In this document: positions 31,824 through 40,390 of the stretch, piece after piece
Position numbering within the stretch: position 1 is the first letter of the stretch
Layout: each line of letters starts with the position of its first letter
Assembly (NCBI RefSeq): GCF_002498065.1
Contig: NZ_DAFZ01000054.1
Coordinates: 425-51,520, forward strand
DNA from: Methanoculleus sp. UBA208
Lineage (GTDB): Archaea; Halobacteriota; Methanomicrobia; Methanomicrobiales; Methanoculleaceae
Reading direction: 5' to 3'
DNA: 51,096 bases
Translations under genes and position numbers: made by a program
Notes under the pieces: model-generated
What the model was told of the DNA's origin: nothing
The model's database searches: none
The model's input: only the letters and a program-made list of their open reading frames with translations

Positions 31824-32318
31824 CTACCTCCCCCCCGCCCCGGAGGCCGCCCGCTCCGTCAGCCATTCGTAGAACTTCCGGTGCCAGAACGGCACGTCCA
31901 CCGGCCGGGAAAGCGACTGCCAGGCCGCCCACATGACCCGCTCGGACATGCTCTGCCACTCGCCCGCCCGCTTGGCCATATCGTCCGCCGGCTGCCCTAC
32001 CGCGTGCAGGATCTCGTGCCAGATGCGGAGGACAATCGCTTCGTCGTCCCTGTCCTCGCGCGTGACCCGGACGCTCGCCCGGTTCTGCATCCCGCCCCCG
32101 AGGGCCCGGGCGGGGATCGCGTCGTCGAAGACATAGACGGTTCCATCAGGGACCGGGAAGGGGAAGCCTTTCCACATCGGGTCTTTCTGGTCGAAGTAGC
32201 GGACCTCCGGGGTGCCGATCCGGACGGTGAACTGAAAGTACGGCGGGATGAGGCGGAGGTGCGGCTCAAGCCTCCGCCGCAATTCTTCGGTCTTGAAGAA
32301 GAGGTCGAAGTGAGGCAT
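31824..32318 (-). CDS. HExxH-containing putative zinc metallopeptidase
   Basis: The 164-residue protein has IWHEILHAVGQPADDM, a HExxH zinc site in a helix, with an upstream beta-rich part (YFQFTVRIGTPEVRYFDQ) that resembles small metzincin-like or wss1-type putative peptidases. No signal peptide or membrane segment is present, so it works in the cytoplasm. The third zinc ligand cannot be fixed. It is followed on the same strand by no close partner. Peptidase activity is an inference from the motif. Confidence 0.75.
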   Translation of the reverse strand: MPHFDLFFKTEELRRRLEPHLRLIPPYFQFTVRIGTPEVRYFDQKDPMWKGFPFPVPDGTVYVFDDAIPARALGGGMQNRASVRVTREDRDDEAIVLRIWHEILHAVGQPADDMAKRAGEWQSMSERVMWAAWQSLSRPVDVPFWHRKFYEWLTERAASGAGGR

Positions 32319-32413
32319 CGGGGCCGCATTGGTGCGGGTAATGATAAACCATAGGGTCAGCCGGAGGGGGGGCCGCCCGGATCGGGGCGTTCCTCCCCGC
32401 GCGCCCGGAACGG

Positions 32414-32746
32414 CTATCCCCGATCTCCACCCTGCAGAGGGCCCCGGGCGAGCGCCTCCTGCCGCTCGTCGATCCAGGCCCGGGTCCAGACCCGGAGATC
32501 GTTGATGCTGGCGGACCCCTGCCGGCTGCGCATCGCCCGCAGGTGGTCCTCAAGTTCGTCGGCCATCGAAAAGATCAGCGCTTCGGAAGTTTCTTCCGGT
32601 AACGACCCCTCCACCCGCAGGCGGGCTGCCCCCAGGTCGAGAAAGTGTTGCAACTCGCCTGTTGCCTCGAGGATCGTGGTGAGATCCAGTCTAACAGTAG
32701 GCCCCATAAAGAGGGGATTGTCGCACCCGGTAATAATCTCATCCAT
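32414..32746 (-). CDS. Hypothetical acidic protein
   Basis: The 110-residue product (MDEIITGCDNPLFMG start) is acidic and mostly helical, with LEATGELQHFLDLGAARL and SEALIFSMADELEDHLRAM segments. The frame is open up to 32863, but TTTTTATTC at about 32780-32790 would act as a TATA box and place transcription just ahead of ATG 32746, so I take that start. No known family, motif or operon partner was recognised. It is divergent from the PRC-barrel gene. Confidence 0.6.
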   Translation of the reverse strand: MDEIITGCDNPLFMGPTVRLDLTTILEATGELQHFLDLGAARLRVEGSLPEETSEALIFSMADELEDHLRAMRSRQGSASINDLRVWTRAWIDERQEALARGPLQGGDRG

Positions 32747-32928
32747 TTGATTCAGGGCCCATAAACAGGCCCTCAGGCCGAATAAAAATCGCTTTAACAC
32801 CCATTCAACCCGGAGGCCCACCTGCTCGATGACCGGGCTACCCCCCCCGGCATGGAGGTGCAAATCATTTTAAGGACTCCCGGCACTCAGGGCACGCCCC
32901 CTCGCAAGAGACAACGGAGGCGAAGAAG

Positions 32929-33405
32929 ATGCAGGAGAGATCGGATGTAATTCTGGAGCGCAGGACGCGGACGGGCGGCGAAGAGTGGTTCATGTCGGCC
33001 GACGACATCCTGGACAAGAACGTGATCAACCCGCAGGGAGACGATCTCGGGGAGATCTCGGATATGCGGATCGGGTTCCCCGAGGGCAAGGTGGAGTACC
33101 TGGTGCTCAGGTACGGCGGCATGCTCGGCGTGGCGGCAAAGAGGTTCGCCATCCCGCCCGAAGCCGTGATCTACCGGCCCGGGGACGACAACTTCGTCGT
33201 GAACATCGACAAGCGGCGGCTGGAAGACGAGCGGGGCTTCGAGGAAGATCTCTGGCCCCGGGAAGCGGACTACGGCCTGATCCAGTCGGCCGGAACCATG
33301 GCTCCTCCGACCCGGGAGGAGGCGGAAGTCATGAAGCGCGAGGAGCCCCCGCCATCCGAGGTCGTCACGACGGAGCGCGTCGAGACGCGGCCCCGGCGGA
33401 GGTAA
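32929..33405 (+). CDS. PRC-barrel domain protein
   Basis: The 158-residue protein has a PRC-barrel at about 22-95 (SADDILDKNVINPQGDDLGEI, VEYLVLRYGGMLGVAAKRFAIP, FVVNIDKRRLED), and a charged, Pro-rich tail. PRC barrels occur in ribosome-maturation protein RimM and in photosynthetic reaction centres; stand-alone archaeal copies are linked to RNA binding and, in some lineages, cell division (CdpB). The barrel is clear; a division role here is only a possibility. A ribosome site (GGAGG) precedes the ATG and a hairpin terminator follows. Confidence 0.85.
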   Translation: MQERSDVILERRTRTGGEEWFMSADDILDKNVINPQGDDLGEISDMRIGFPEGKVEYLVLRYGGMLGVAAKRFAIPPEAVIYRPGDDNFVVNIDKRRLEDERGFEEDLWPREADYGLIQSAGTMAPPTREEAEVMKREEPPPSEVVTTERVETRPRRR

Positions 33406-33443
33406 CCCCGGACAGTAAGTCCGGGGAACGGCTGCTTTTTTTT
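33406..33443 (+). terminator. Hairpin plus oligo-T terminator after the PRC-barrel gene
   Basis: CCCCGGAC (33406-33413) pairs perfectly with GTCCGGGG (33419-33426) over a five-base loop, and eight T residues lie at 33436-33443. The structure looks like a bacterial intrinsic terminator, though archaeal termination mainly needs the T tract. Confidence 0.7.
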
Positions 33444-33504
33444 CGGCGGTCGAGAGAAGTCGACCGCAAGGAAGATTACCCGGAACCGACGAACGGGCCG
33501 CATC

Positions 33505-34803
33505 GTGCCTGCCATGCCCGCACCTGCAGACGGCCAGGCGCCGCCGGAAGAGCGGACCTGCGTCGACCCCGGTAACCGGGAAGGAACCCCTAACCTGCGG
33601 CAGGTCGTCCTCATCGCCGTAATCGCCATCACCTTTACGGTCGCCTTCCTCGCGCTCTACGGACTGCTCAACAGGGTCGTCTGGGTCCAGAACGGCTTCG
33701 TGCAGGCCAATCCCTGGGCGGTCCCGGCAGGCGTCCTCGGCTTCTCGCTGCTCGTCGGCCTCTGCCGCAAATACCTGCACGCACCTACCGTTATCCACGG
33801 CGGAATCACCGACTCGCTCAAGGGCGGAGGGGAAAAGCCCGACTATCGGACGTTCCCCGGCGCATTTCTCTCTTCGATCCTCTCGCTCCTCTCCGGGGCA
33901 AGCGTCGGGCCGGAAGGAACCATCACCGTCCTGATGGGGTACGTCTCCCCCTACATCCGGGACAGGCTCGGGATCGGGTCTCCCGGGGCCGCGCTCGGGT
34001 TCGACGTCGCAGCCCTGGCATCGGCGTTCAACGGGATCGTCGGCAGCGTGCTCTTTACGGGGGTGTTCGCCACCGAGTTCCAGGTCGGCGGGAGCAAAAA
34101 CGCCTTCCGGTTCCTCACCTGGAACCTGCTCGCCGGCGCCATCGGCTTTCTCGTCTACCTGCTTCTCGGGCTCCCCTCCTTCGCCCGGAGCATCCCCTTC
34201 GAGCCGATCGCCGAACTGCACCCCGCCTACATCCTCTACGCGGTCGTCCTCGGCATCCTCGGGGGGCTGCTCGCGATCTTTGCGGGAGTCGCCATGCAGG
34301 CTGCCGGGACGGCCATGGACAGGATGTTCGGCGACGCAGTCATCGCCCGTGTCCTCGTCGCCGGGGCGGTCATCGCGTGTGTGGGCTACTTCATCCCGGA
34401 GGTGCTCTTCTCCGGGGAGGGCCAGATCCACGGCATCATCGCCGATCCTGCCCGGCTCGGGGTCGGGATGCTGTTCGGCGTGGCGGTCTTAAAGATCCTC
34501 CTGCTCGCGCTCTCGTTCAAGAGCGGGTATATCGGCGGCCCGCTCTTTCCCATCATCTTCTCGTCCACGCTGATCGGGCTCGCCTTAAACCTCATCTTCC
34601 CGGGCGTGCCGGTCTCGATCCTCGTGCTCTGCATCGAGGCCGCGGCTCTCACCCTCGCCCTCGGAGCACCCCTGACGTCCATCCTCCTGGTCGCGGTCGT
34701 GGGCACGGCCGACCAGTACACGGTCGTGCTCCTCGTAATCTCCGCCGTCACCGCCATGCTCATCTCCGCAGCCGTGAAGGAGAGAATGGGTGGGCAGCCA
34801 TAG
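33505..34803 (+). CDS. ClC-family chloride channel or transporter
   Basis: The 432-residue protein has at least ten hydrophobic segments and the ClC filter motifs: GASVGPEGT (GxxGPEGT, with the gating Glu), and GYIGGPLFP (GGxFxP-like). The region HGGITDSLKGGGEKPDYRTF resembles the first ClC loop. It may work as a Cl-/H+ exchanger or channel; the proton-side Glu cannot be placed with certainty. GTG 33505 is given; ATG 33514 would remove three residues, and neither has a clear ribosome site. No CBS domains follow the membrane part. Confidence 0.9.
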   Translation: MPAMPAPADGQAPPEERTCVDPGNREGTPNLRQVVLIAVIAITFTVAFLALYGLLNRVVWVQNGFVQANPWAVPAGVLGFSLLVGLCRKYLHAPTVIHGGITDSLKGGGEKPDYRTFPGAFLSSILSLLSGASVGPEGTITVLMGYVSPYIRDRLGIGSPGAALGFDVAALASAFNGIVGSVLFTGVFATEFQVGGSKNAFRFLTWNLLAGAIGFLVYLLLGLPSFARSIPFEPIAELHPAYILYAVVLGILGGLLAIFAGVAMQAAGTAMDRMFGDAVIARVLVAGAVIACVGYFIPEVLFSGEGQIHGIIADPARLGVGMLFGVAVLKILLLALSFKSGYIGGPLFPIIFSSTLIGLALNLIFPGVPVSILVLCIEAAALTLALGAPLTSILLVAVVGTADQYTVVLLVISAVTAMLISAAVKERMGGQP

Positions 34804-34901
34804 CGGACGGTCCGCCCTGCACCAGGCTTTTATACTCCGGAACCCATGACGCCGACCGTCCATCCCGGCGTGCCGGGATGCGGCAACGAGGGGGGAAGAA
34901 C

Positions 34902-35162
34902 ATGCAGTTCATACACATATTCACCTGGGAGCCCGGGAAGACAGCCGAGATCATGGAGGCGCGGGCCAGGGAGGAGATTCCGGAAGGCGTGACCCTGATC
35001 AACGAGTGGGTCGACCTCGTAGGGAACATGGTCTTCCGGCTGATCGAGACCGATGACCCCGTCGCCCTCATGAAGGCCAGTTTTCCCTGGAATGATCTCG
35101 GCTACAGAGAAGTGCATCCGGTCATGGAATCAAAAGAAGCGTTGACCATTCTCAGGGGATGA
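34902..35162 (+). CDS. DUF3303-like small protein
   Basis: The 86-residue product (MQFIHIFTWEPGKTAEIM start) is a ferredoxin-like alpha/beta dimer type fold by its pattern (strand, helix, then GVTLINEWVDLVGNMVFRLIETDD, helix, strand). It resembles the DUF3303 group found in methanogens, of unknown function. A strong ribosome site (GAGGGGGGAAG) lies just ahead of the ATG. It is convergent with the ABC-transporter operon, only 11 bases apart from its end. Confidence 0.75.
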   Translation: MQFIHIFTWEPGKTAEIMEARAREEIPEGVTLINEWVDLVGNMVFRLIETDDPVALMKASFPWNDLGYREVHPVMESKEALTILRG

Positions 35163-35173
35163 GGAGGGGGCCC

Positions 35174-35962
35174 TCACACCCCTTCCCTCAGGCTGCCCGG
35201 CCTGACCGGAACCATGTATGGCGCCGAAAGGTCCCGTTTCACCACCGCTTCGATCCCGTAGACGGACCGGAGCATCTCTTCGGTGAGCACCTCATCCGGC
35301 GTCCCGTAACCGTAGATCGACCCTGTCTTCATCACCAGAAGGCGGTGGCAGTAGGTGGCGGCGAGATTCAGGTCGTGGAGCGCGATGACGACCACGAGCC
35401 CCTTCTCCTCGGCAAGGCCGCGGAGGATTTCCATGACCCCCATCTGGTGGCAGACGTCCAGGTTGCTCGTCGGTTCGTCGAGGAGGATCGCCCCGGTCTC
35501 CTGCACGAGCGCCCGGGCGATCATCACCCGCTGGCGTTCCCCGCCGGAGAGTTCGGCGACCTTCCGGAGCGCGAGATCCCCGAGATCGAGGAGGTCGAGC
35601 GCCGCAACCACCTTCTCCTCGTCGGTCCTGTTCACCGTCCAGTTCAGGTAGGGCCGCCTCCCCATCAGGACGGTCTCGAAGACCGTCGCCGCGGTCCGGT
35701 TCCCGGCCGACTGCGGCACGTAGGCCATCGCCCGTGCAACCTCGCGGCGGTGCATCGAGCGGAGCTCCCGCCCGTCAAGCATCACCTTTCCCCCGTTTGG
35801 GGAGAGCATCCCGTCGACGCAGCGGATGAGCGTCGTCTTCCCGCACCCGTTCGGCCCCACGAGCCCGAGTACTTCGCCCGCGTCCACCGAGAAGGTGATC
35901 CCGGAGAGCACCTCCCGGTCGCGGTAGGCAAACGAGAGGTCGTTCACCGATATCAGCGCCAT
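35174..35962 (-). CDS. ABC transporter ATP-binding protein (iron/corrinoid type)
   Basis: The 262-residue protein has Walker A GPNGCGKTTL, the Q-loop YVPQSAGN, the ABC signature LSGGERQRVMIARAL, Walker B ILLDEPTSNLD and the switch His in ALHDLN. It matches the FecE/BtuD type ATPases that serve FecCD permeases. Its ATG overlaps the permease stop codon (TGATG), so it is translated from the same message. It gives energy to the importer formed with the next two genes. Likely cargo: iron chelate, haem or cobamide. Confidence 0.93.
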   Translation of the reverse strand: MALISVNDLSFAYRDREVLSGITFSVDAGEVLGLVGPNGCGKTTLIRCVDGMLSPNGGKVMLDGRELRSMHRREVARAMAYVPQSAGNRTAATVFETVLMGRRPYLNWTVNRTDEEKVVAALDLLDLGDLALRKVAELSGGERQRVMIARALVQETGAILLDEPTSNLDVCHQMGVMEILRGLAEEKGLVVVIALHDLNLAATYCHRLLVMKTGSIYGYGTPDEVLTEEMLRSVYGIEAVVKRDLSAPYMVPVRPGSLREGV

Positions 35963-37014
35963 CAGACATTCCTCCGGTGCATGAAGAGGTAGATGAAGAA
36001 CGGCACCCCGAGGAACGCGGTCACGATCCCGACGGGAAGAACCTGCGGCGCGAGGACGCTCCGTGCGATGCTGTCCGCTGCCAGGAGGAGAAGAGCCCCC
36101 ACGAGGCCGGACGCGGGGAGGAGCGTGCGGAAGTCCCCGCCGACGGCCATGCGGGTGATGTGCGGGGCGACGAGCCCGATGAAGCCGATCGTCCCGGTGA
36201 AACAGATGATGACAGCTGTGATCAGGGAGGCGATCATCATCAGGGCGGTCATCGACCGCTCGACGGGAACCCCGAGGCTGGCCGCCACCTCGTCTCCTTC
36301 CGCGAGGGCGTTGAGGTCCCAGGCGCGGTAGAGGAGATAGGGTATGGTGCAGGCGAGAACGAGGGCGACGATCCCGAGTTTCGGCCAGGTGGATTTGTCC
36401 ACCGACCCGAACATCCAGAAGACCACCGCCTGGAGCTGTTCGGCGCTGCCGACGTACTGCAAAAGCGACGTCACCGCGGAGAAGAGGTACATAAGAGCGA
36501 TGCCGGCAAGGACCATCGTCTCGGAACCGATGCCCCGGTAGCGGGCCATCCCGTAGATGGCGAGCGCCGCCAGCAGGGAGAAGAGGAAGGCGTTGCCGAT
36601 GACGAGGTACTCCCCGCCGGCGACCCCGGCGCCGAGGACGATGGCGATCGAGGCGCCGGTGGCTGCCGCCGAGGCGATCCCGAGGGTGAAGGGGCTTGCG
36701 AGCGGGTTTCTGAGGATCCCCTGCATGACACAGCCCGCCACCGCGAGCCCGAACCCGGCACAGACCGCGAAGAGCACCCGGTGGAGCCGGAAGTCCCAGA
36801 CGATGGTCGTCGCGAGGTCGGGGGCGTTGAATATCCCGGGGAAGAGGCCGGCCAGGATCGCGAGGTAGGACTCGCCCACGGTAAGGCCGGCCGACCCGAG
36901 CGTGACCGCGATGCCGATGAGGATGACGAGGCCGGCAAGAAGACCGCCGATGAAGAGGACGCGGGTCTTCTTCAGCCGGGTATACCCCTCCTGGATGATG
37001 ACGTGCTGTTCCAT
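35962..37014 (-). CDS. FecCD/BtuC-type ABC transporter permease
   Basis: This 350-residue permease has about ten membrane helices and the FecCD marks: DFRLHRVLFAVCAGFGLAVAGCVMQGILRNPLASPFTLGI and GFIGLVAPHITR, the coupling region to the ATPase. ATG 37014 follows the binding-protein stop codon by 11 bases. The motif order is the same as in cobalamin and siderophore importers. Methanogens need much cobalt-corrinoid and iron, so both cargos are likely candidates. Confidence 0.92.
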   Translation of the reverse strand: MEQHVIIQEGYTRLKKTRVLFIGGLLAGLVILIGIAVTLGSAGLTVGESYLAILAGLFPGIFNAPDLATTIVWDFRLHRVLFAVCAGFGLAVAGCVMQGILRNPLASPFTLGIASAAATGASIAIVLGAGVAGGEYLVIGNAFLFSLLAALAIYGMARYRGIGSETMVLAGIALMYLFSAVTSLLQYVGSAEQLQAVVFWMFGSVDKSTWPKLGIVALVLACTIPYLLYRAWDLNALAEGDEVAASLGVPVERSMTALMMIASLITAVIICFTGTIGFIGLVAPHITRMAVGGDFRTLLPASGLVGALLLLAADSIARSVLAPQVLPVGIVTAFLGVPFFIYLFMHRRNV

Positions 37015-37025
37015 GGCGGCACCGG

Positions 37026-38234
37026 TCACGGGTAGACGAACGTGCCCCGGGATGCGAGGTCGAAGTCGATCCCCTGGAACTCGGTGAGGTAGCGCTGGTG
37101 GACGGCGTGCGGGTCGAGGTCGCTGAACCGGTCCGGGTAGAACCACTTCGCGAGGTAGGCTGTCCCGATAAAGTGCTGGGCGCCGCCGAGGATGTCGGAG
37201 TGGATGACGTGGACGCGGCCGTCCTCCACCGCGGAGATCCTCGACCACCCGGGCCGCTCGAGCAGCGCCGACCGGATCGCGGCGAGCGCTTCGGGATCGT
37301 GTCCCGCGTAGCCGCCGGCGGCCAGGCCCTGCCCGGCCAGTTTGACGACGACCTGTGGGTCTGCGACGATGATCGCCTCGGGGTCGACGGCGGGATACTC
37401 CGTGGTCCCGACGGCGAAGGGGTTCTTCCCACCGGCGAGTTCGGTCTTCTCGTTGTAGCCCGCACTGGCGGCAACGGTCGTGTAGTCGAACCAGTACTCG
37501 AAGTAGACCCGGGTCTTCTCATCGTCCGGGATCCCCGCCGTGCCGTCCTGGATTTGGTCCATCGTCGAGCCGTAGAAGGAGGCGAACTCCTCCCCCCGTT
37601 CGGTCTCGTCGATGATCGAGGCGATCGTGCGGATCTCGCCCGCGTAGGTGGCGGGTTTGAAGCAGTCGAACCGCAACACCCGGATCCCGGGGCTGCTCGC
37701 CTCGAGCCTCTTCTGGATGTCGTCGCAGGCCGCGGTGCTGATCGTCGCGTAGAGGATGACCGTGTCCGGCCGCACAGAGAGGACCTTCTCCATGTCGGGG
37801 GACCAGATCGACCCGACGTTTGCCTTATCCCGGCATTCGGGGAAAAAAGCCTCCTTCTCGTGGCTGTATTTGTCGACGGCGACGACCCTGTCCATATCGA
37901 ACCCGAGCGACCGCAGGGTCTCGAGGGACTCGCCGCTGAAGGTCACCACCCGGCGCAGGGGGCGGTAGAGCGTCACCGTTCTCCCCGTGGAGTCGGTGAC
38001 CTCGCGGGGTTTTCCGTCCCAGCGGGCATACACCCAGGCGGCGTCGCGGATGTCGTCCCGGTCGAGGTCTCCCGTCCCGCCCATGCAGGCGGTATCAAGG
38101 TAGGCGAGGGCCGCCGAGGCGTATTCGGCACGGGTGAGCGTCCCGTCGGCGTCGGCGTCCCCGGGGATGCTCTCTGCCGCCGATGCCGGGACGGCGAGGA
38201 GCAGGAGGAGGGCGAGGAGGTACCACCGGTTCAT
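37026..38234 (-). CDS. ABC substrate-binding protein with N-terminal dockerin-like EF-hand region
   Basis: A signal peptide (LLALLLLLAVPASA, cleavage about residue 21) leads to two calcium-loop-like repeats: DADADGTLTRAEY and GDLDRDDIRDAAW, resembling a dockerin, then a TroA-type periplasmic binding fold (VTDSTGRTVTLYRPLRRVVTF, later WSPDMEKVLSVRPDTVI). The dockerin-like part at the N terminus is unusual for a binding protein. The ATG at 38234 overlaps the stop of the gene at 38231 (ATGA), indicating coupling to the surface protein. It delivers iron, haem or cobamide to the permease; cargo is inferred. Confidence 0.9.
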   Translation of the reverse strand: MNRWYLLALLLLLAVPASAAESIPGDADADGTLTRAEYASAALAYLDTACMGGTGDLDRDDIRDAAWVYARWDGKPREVTDSTGRTVTLYRPLRRVVTFSGESLETLRSLGFDMDRVVAVDKYSHEKEAFFPECRDKANVGSIWSPDMEKVLSVRPDTVILYATISTAACDDIQKRLEASSPGIRVLRFDCFKPATYAGEIRTIASIIDETERGEEFASFYGSTMDQIQDGTAGIPDDEKTRVYFEYWFDYTTVAASAGYNEKTELAGGKNPFAVGTTEYPAVDPEAIIVADPQVVVKLAGQGLAAGGYAGHDPEALAAIRSALLERPGWSRISAVEDGRVHVIHSDILGGAQHFIGTAYLAKWFYPDRFSDLDPHAVHQRYLTEFQGIDFDLASRGTFVYP

Positions 38235-38746
38235 CGCCGACCACCCCATCCGGCGATGAGGAGGGCGGCAGCCGCAGCGACGACCGCAAACTGCGGGGCT
38301 GCCTCCGGTGCGGCGGGATTCTCCCCGCCGCTCTCCGCCGCCGTCTCGATGCCGTCCACCGCGACGTGCGAGGCGGCAATCTGACCGTCCGACTCACCGA
38401 GGAAGTCCTCCCAGGTGCCGGTGATATCCCCGCTCCCGGAGGCGGGGGCCATGACGGAGTAGGTTATCTGGGTGTCGTTCGTCACGAGAAATGCGACCTG
38501 CTGCCCCCGGACGAGGACGCGGTCGTCCGGGTGGTCGGTCGCAACAAAGACGTAGCCGGCCGGCAGCGTCTCGACCACCCCGCCGAGGGCGATGCCGTCG
38601 ATCGAGAGCGAGGCGGTGAAGATCTCACCGTTGCCGGGTTCGGCGGTCGAGAGCGCCCGGGTTACCGGGGCGCCGCAGACCGCGGCCGGGACGAACAGAA
38701 ACAGGAGGACGAGGCAGAAGAGACGGTTTGCCGGGAATCCCATCAT
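38231..38746 (-). CDS. Membrane-anchored surface protein of the ABC operon
   Basis: The 171-residue protein has a signal peptide (LFCLVLLFLFVPAAVCGA), a beta-rich extracellular domain (SLSIDGIALGGVVETLP, VLVRGQQVAFLVTNDTQITYSVM, SGDITGTWEDFLG), a low-complexity linker rich in Ala, Pro and Glu, and a C-terminal membrane helix (FAVVAAAAALLIAG) with short basic end GGRR. It is the first gene of the four-gene operon and overlaps the binding-protein start. It might hold the dockerin-like part of the binding protein at the cell surface. The domain is a beta-sandwich of a kind frequent in archaeal surface proteins; cohesin identity is not shown. Confidence 0.8.
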   Translation of the reverse strand: MMGFPANRLFCLVLLFLFVPAAVCGAPVTRALSTAEPGNGEIFTASLSIDGIALGGVVETLPAGYVFVATDHPDDRVLVRGQQVAFLVTNDTQITYSVMAPASGSGDITGTWEDFLGESDGQIAASHVAVDGIETAAESGGENPAAPEAAPQFAVVAAAAALLIAGWGGRR

Positions 38747-39174
38747 GGGTTTCCGTTTGTCGATCAGGTAATATGAACGTTTCTTATTGTGCTAACAAGT
38801 CTGAAGATCAGGTGTTCAGAAGTATATCGGGATGACTGACCGGGTGGAGAGGTGCATCGCAGGACACACTGGTGAAAGGCGGGGGGGTGCCGGAGTTCGG
38901 AATAGGATGAGTTTGGCATGAGGGTATGAGATCTGCAAAATACTGCCGGACCTGAAACAACGATTGTACTCTCCTTTTCAAGGGTTGCCAGAAGTAGAAC
39001 GGTGAACCCTTCCCTACTTTGTCCCACCTACCTCAAGGTAGCCTCATCCGTTTCGGGAAGGACTTACTCACTAGATGCATAGTATGTATGCGGGGGATAT
39101 AAACATCGTGCAAAAACCGCGGTCACAACCCGGGTTGATGAAGCAGGCGTAAATCCTCTTTGAACGCCCGCACA
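38747..39174. other. Noncoding stretch between surface operon and TM2-like gene
   Basis: About 430 bases. The left part is the promoter region of the ABC operon. I see no gene with a ribosome site, and frames are unlike their neighbours. GGGGGATATAAA at about 39095 on the plus strand is a good TATA-like element with no evident gene downstream, so it may drive a small RNA antisense to the TM2-like gene. Confidence 0.4.
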
Positions 39175-39582
39175 CTACAGCATCCCCTGCTGCCCCATCG
39201 CAACGAGCAGCATCGCCGACGCTGCCGAGAGAGCGAAGATCGTCACCGCCCAGACGGCCACGAACGCGACGATCGCGAGCGGACTCGTCTCCCGGTAGGG
39301 CACGAGGCCTTCGTTCATCCCTTTCGCCGTCCGGTAGGCATCGTAGCCGCCCCAGAGCCAGATCGCCACCCCCGGAACGATCATGACAAAGAGGCCGAGG
39401 AGGCTTCCGAGCAGCACCAGGACGCCTCTTACGAACTGCCCGTTGTAGGCCTGCCCGAGGCCGTTGAAGATGAGCGAGAGCCCTGCGGCTATCGCCGGGT
39501 TCTTCTTCTTCTCCCGGCGGGAGACCTCCGCCTCCCTGAGAGCGTCCGCAAGCGAGACCCGTTCCGCCGCATCGCCGTGCAT
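39175..39582 (-). CDS. TM2-domain-like membrane protein
   Basis: The 135-residue protein has a charged N terminus and three hydrophobic segments. The centre NPAIAAGLSLIFNGLGQAYNGQFVRGVL then IVPGVAIWLWGGYDAYRTAKGMN is the TM2-type double helix found in many small prokaryote membrane proteins. A third segment near the C terminus (IVAFVAVWAVTIFALSAAS) is additional. Function is unknown. No partner gene is adjacent on the same strand. Confidence 0.8.
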   Translation of the reverse strand: MHGDAAERVSLADALREAEVSRREKKKNPAIAAGLSLIFNGLGQAYNGQFVRGVLVLLGSLLGLFVMIVPGVAIWLWGGYDAYRTAKGMNEGLVPYRETSPLAIVAFVAVWAVTIFALSAASAMLLVAMGQQGML

Positions 39583-39687
39583 GATTGTCAGGTACGCCCG
39601 GCGGGACTATCATTCTTTCCCGGGCTCCCGACAGGGGACATGCACGCGAACGGTTCCCGCCCGTCCCCGGCGACCGGCCTCCCACCT

Positions 39688-39695
39688 GCTATATA
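39688..39695 (+). promoter_or_regulatory. TATA box for the voltage-sensor-like gene
   Basis: CTATATAC lies 66 bases before ATG 39754, leaving a leader of about 35-40 bases. Confidence 0.45.
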
Positions 39696-39753
39696 CGGGA
39701 GAGGCGTATACCCGGTGACGCCGGGATCTGCGGATCCGGCTTCTGGTGACGGT

Positions 39754-40233
39754 ATGCAACAGGCTGCAGGAAAGACCCGACAGGAGAGGAAGGCGGATCT
39801 CAGGGATCTCGTCTACCGCATCCTCTCCGACGGCCTGATGATCTTCCTCGGCCTGGTGATGGCCCCAATCGTCATCATACCCCTCCTGGTCCCGACCCTC
39901 CCCCAACCGGTCGTCGAGTTCCTCAATATGGCCGATACGACGATCATCGCCATCTTCGTCCTCGAGTACGTCCTCAAACTGGCCCTTGCAGAGGACCCGG
40001 TGAGCCACTTCCTGGACCGCTGGCATCTCCTCGATCTCGCCATCATCACGCTTCCAGCCCTCGAGGTGGTGCCGGTTGCCGGTTCGACCCTCGCGAGGTC
40101 CTCGCCCACGCTCCGGCTCCTCCGGGTGCCGGGCCGGCCCGAGGAAGGCGCGGCGTTCCGGTTCACGCTCAAAAAGGCGGATCACGGCAGGATGAGATAT
40201 CCCGGACCGGGAGATCGTGAAAGGCTGCGGTAA
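39754..40233 (+). CDS. Truncated ion-channel voltage-sensor domain fused to histidine kinase tail
   Basis: Residues 1-125 resemble S1-S3 and the start of S4 of a voltage-gated cation channel: LMIFLGLVMAPIVIIPLLV, TTIIAIFVLEYVLKLALAED, WHLLDLAIITLPAL, then SSPTLRLLRV. The pore helices that should follow are missing. Instead, residues from VPGRPEEGAAFRFTL match the last part of the kinase at 29327 (45 bases, 39 identical), then an unrelated tail. The gene is therefore a chimera of a channel start and a kinase end. It has a TATA box and a weak ribosome site. A working voltage sensor is possible, a pseudogene is likelier. Confidence 0.65.
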   Translation: MQQAAGKTRQERKADLRDLVYRILSDGLMIFLGLVMAPIVIIPLLVPTLPQPVVEFLNMADTTIIAIFVLEYVLKLALAEDPVSHFLDRWHLLDLAIITLPALEVVPVAGSTLARSSPTLRLLRVPGRPEEGAAFRFTLKKADHGRMRYPGPGDRERLR

Positions 40234-40379
40234 AGATCGGAAGAACTGCGGGTACATGATTGAGCGGGTCCGGCGATAAGCACGCAACCGAGCAGGAACA
40301 GGCCAACCCCGCCGGTCACCGGAAGGTGCGCCCCCCCGAAAAGACCGGACCCGTAACGGTCCAAAATGCCGTCTGGCCG

Positions 40380-40386
40380 AAAAAAA
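40380..40386 (-). terminator. Oligo-T terminator of the S13 peptidase gene
   Basis: Seven T residues on the minus strand begin five bases after the stop codon of the peptidase gene. Confidence 0.5.
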
Positions 40387-40390
40387 GGGT

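Noticed and set aside
35977..37035. 352-codon frame opposite the FecCD permease
   Set aside because: It is a charged shadow of the permease gene; no ribosome site or known domain.
38764..39027. 87-codon minus-strand frame in the gap before the TM2-like gene
   Set aside because: There is no ribosome site and no protein-like pattern, and the composition is unlike neighbouring genes.
39160..39753. Upstream extension of the voltage-sensor-like gene
   Set aside because: The frame runs antisense through the TM2-like gene and across the TATA box; ATG 39754 is the sensible start.
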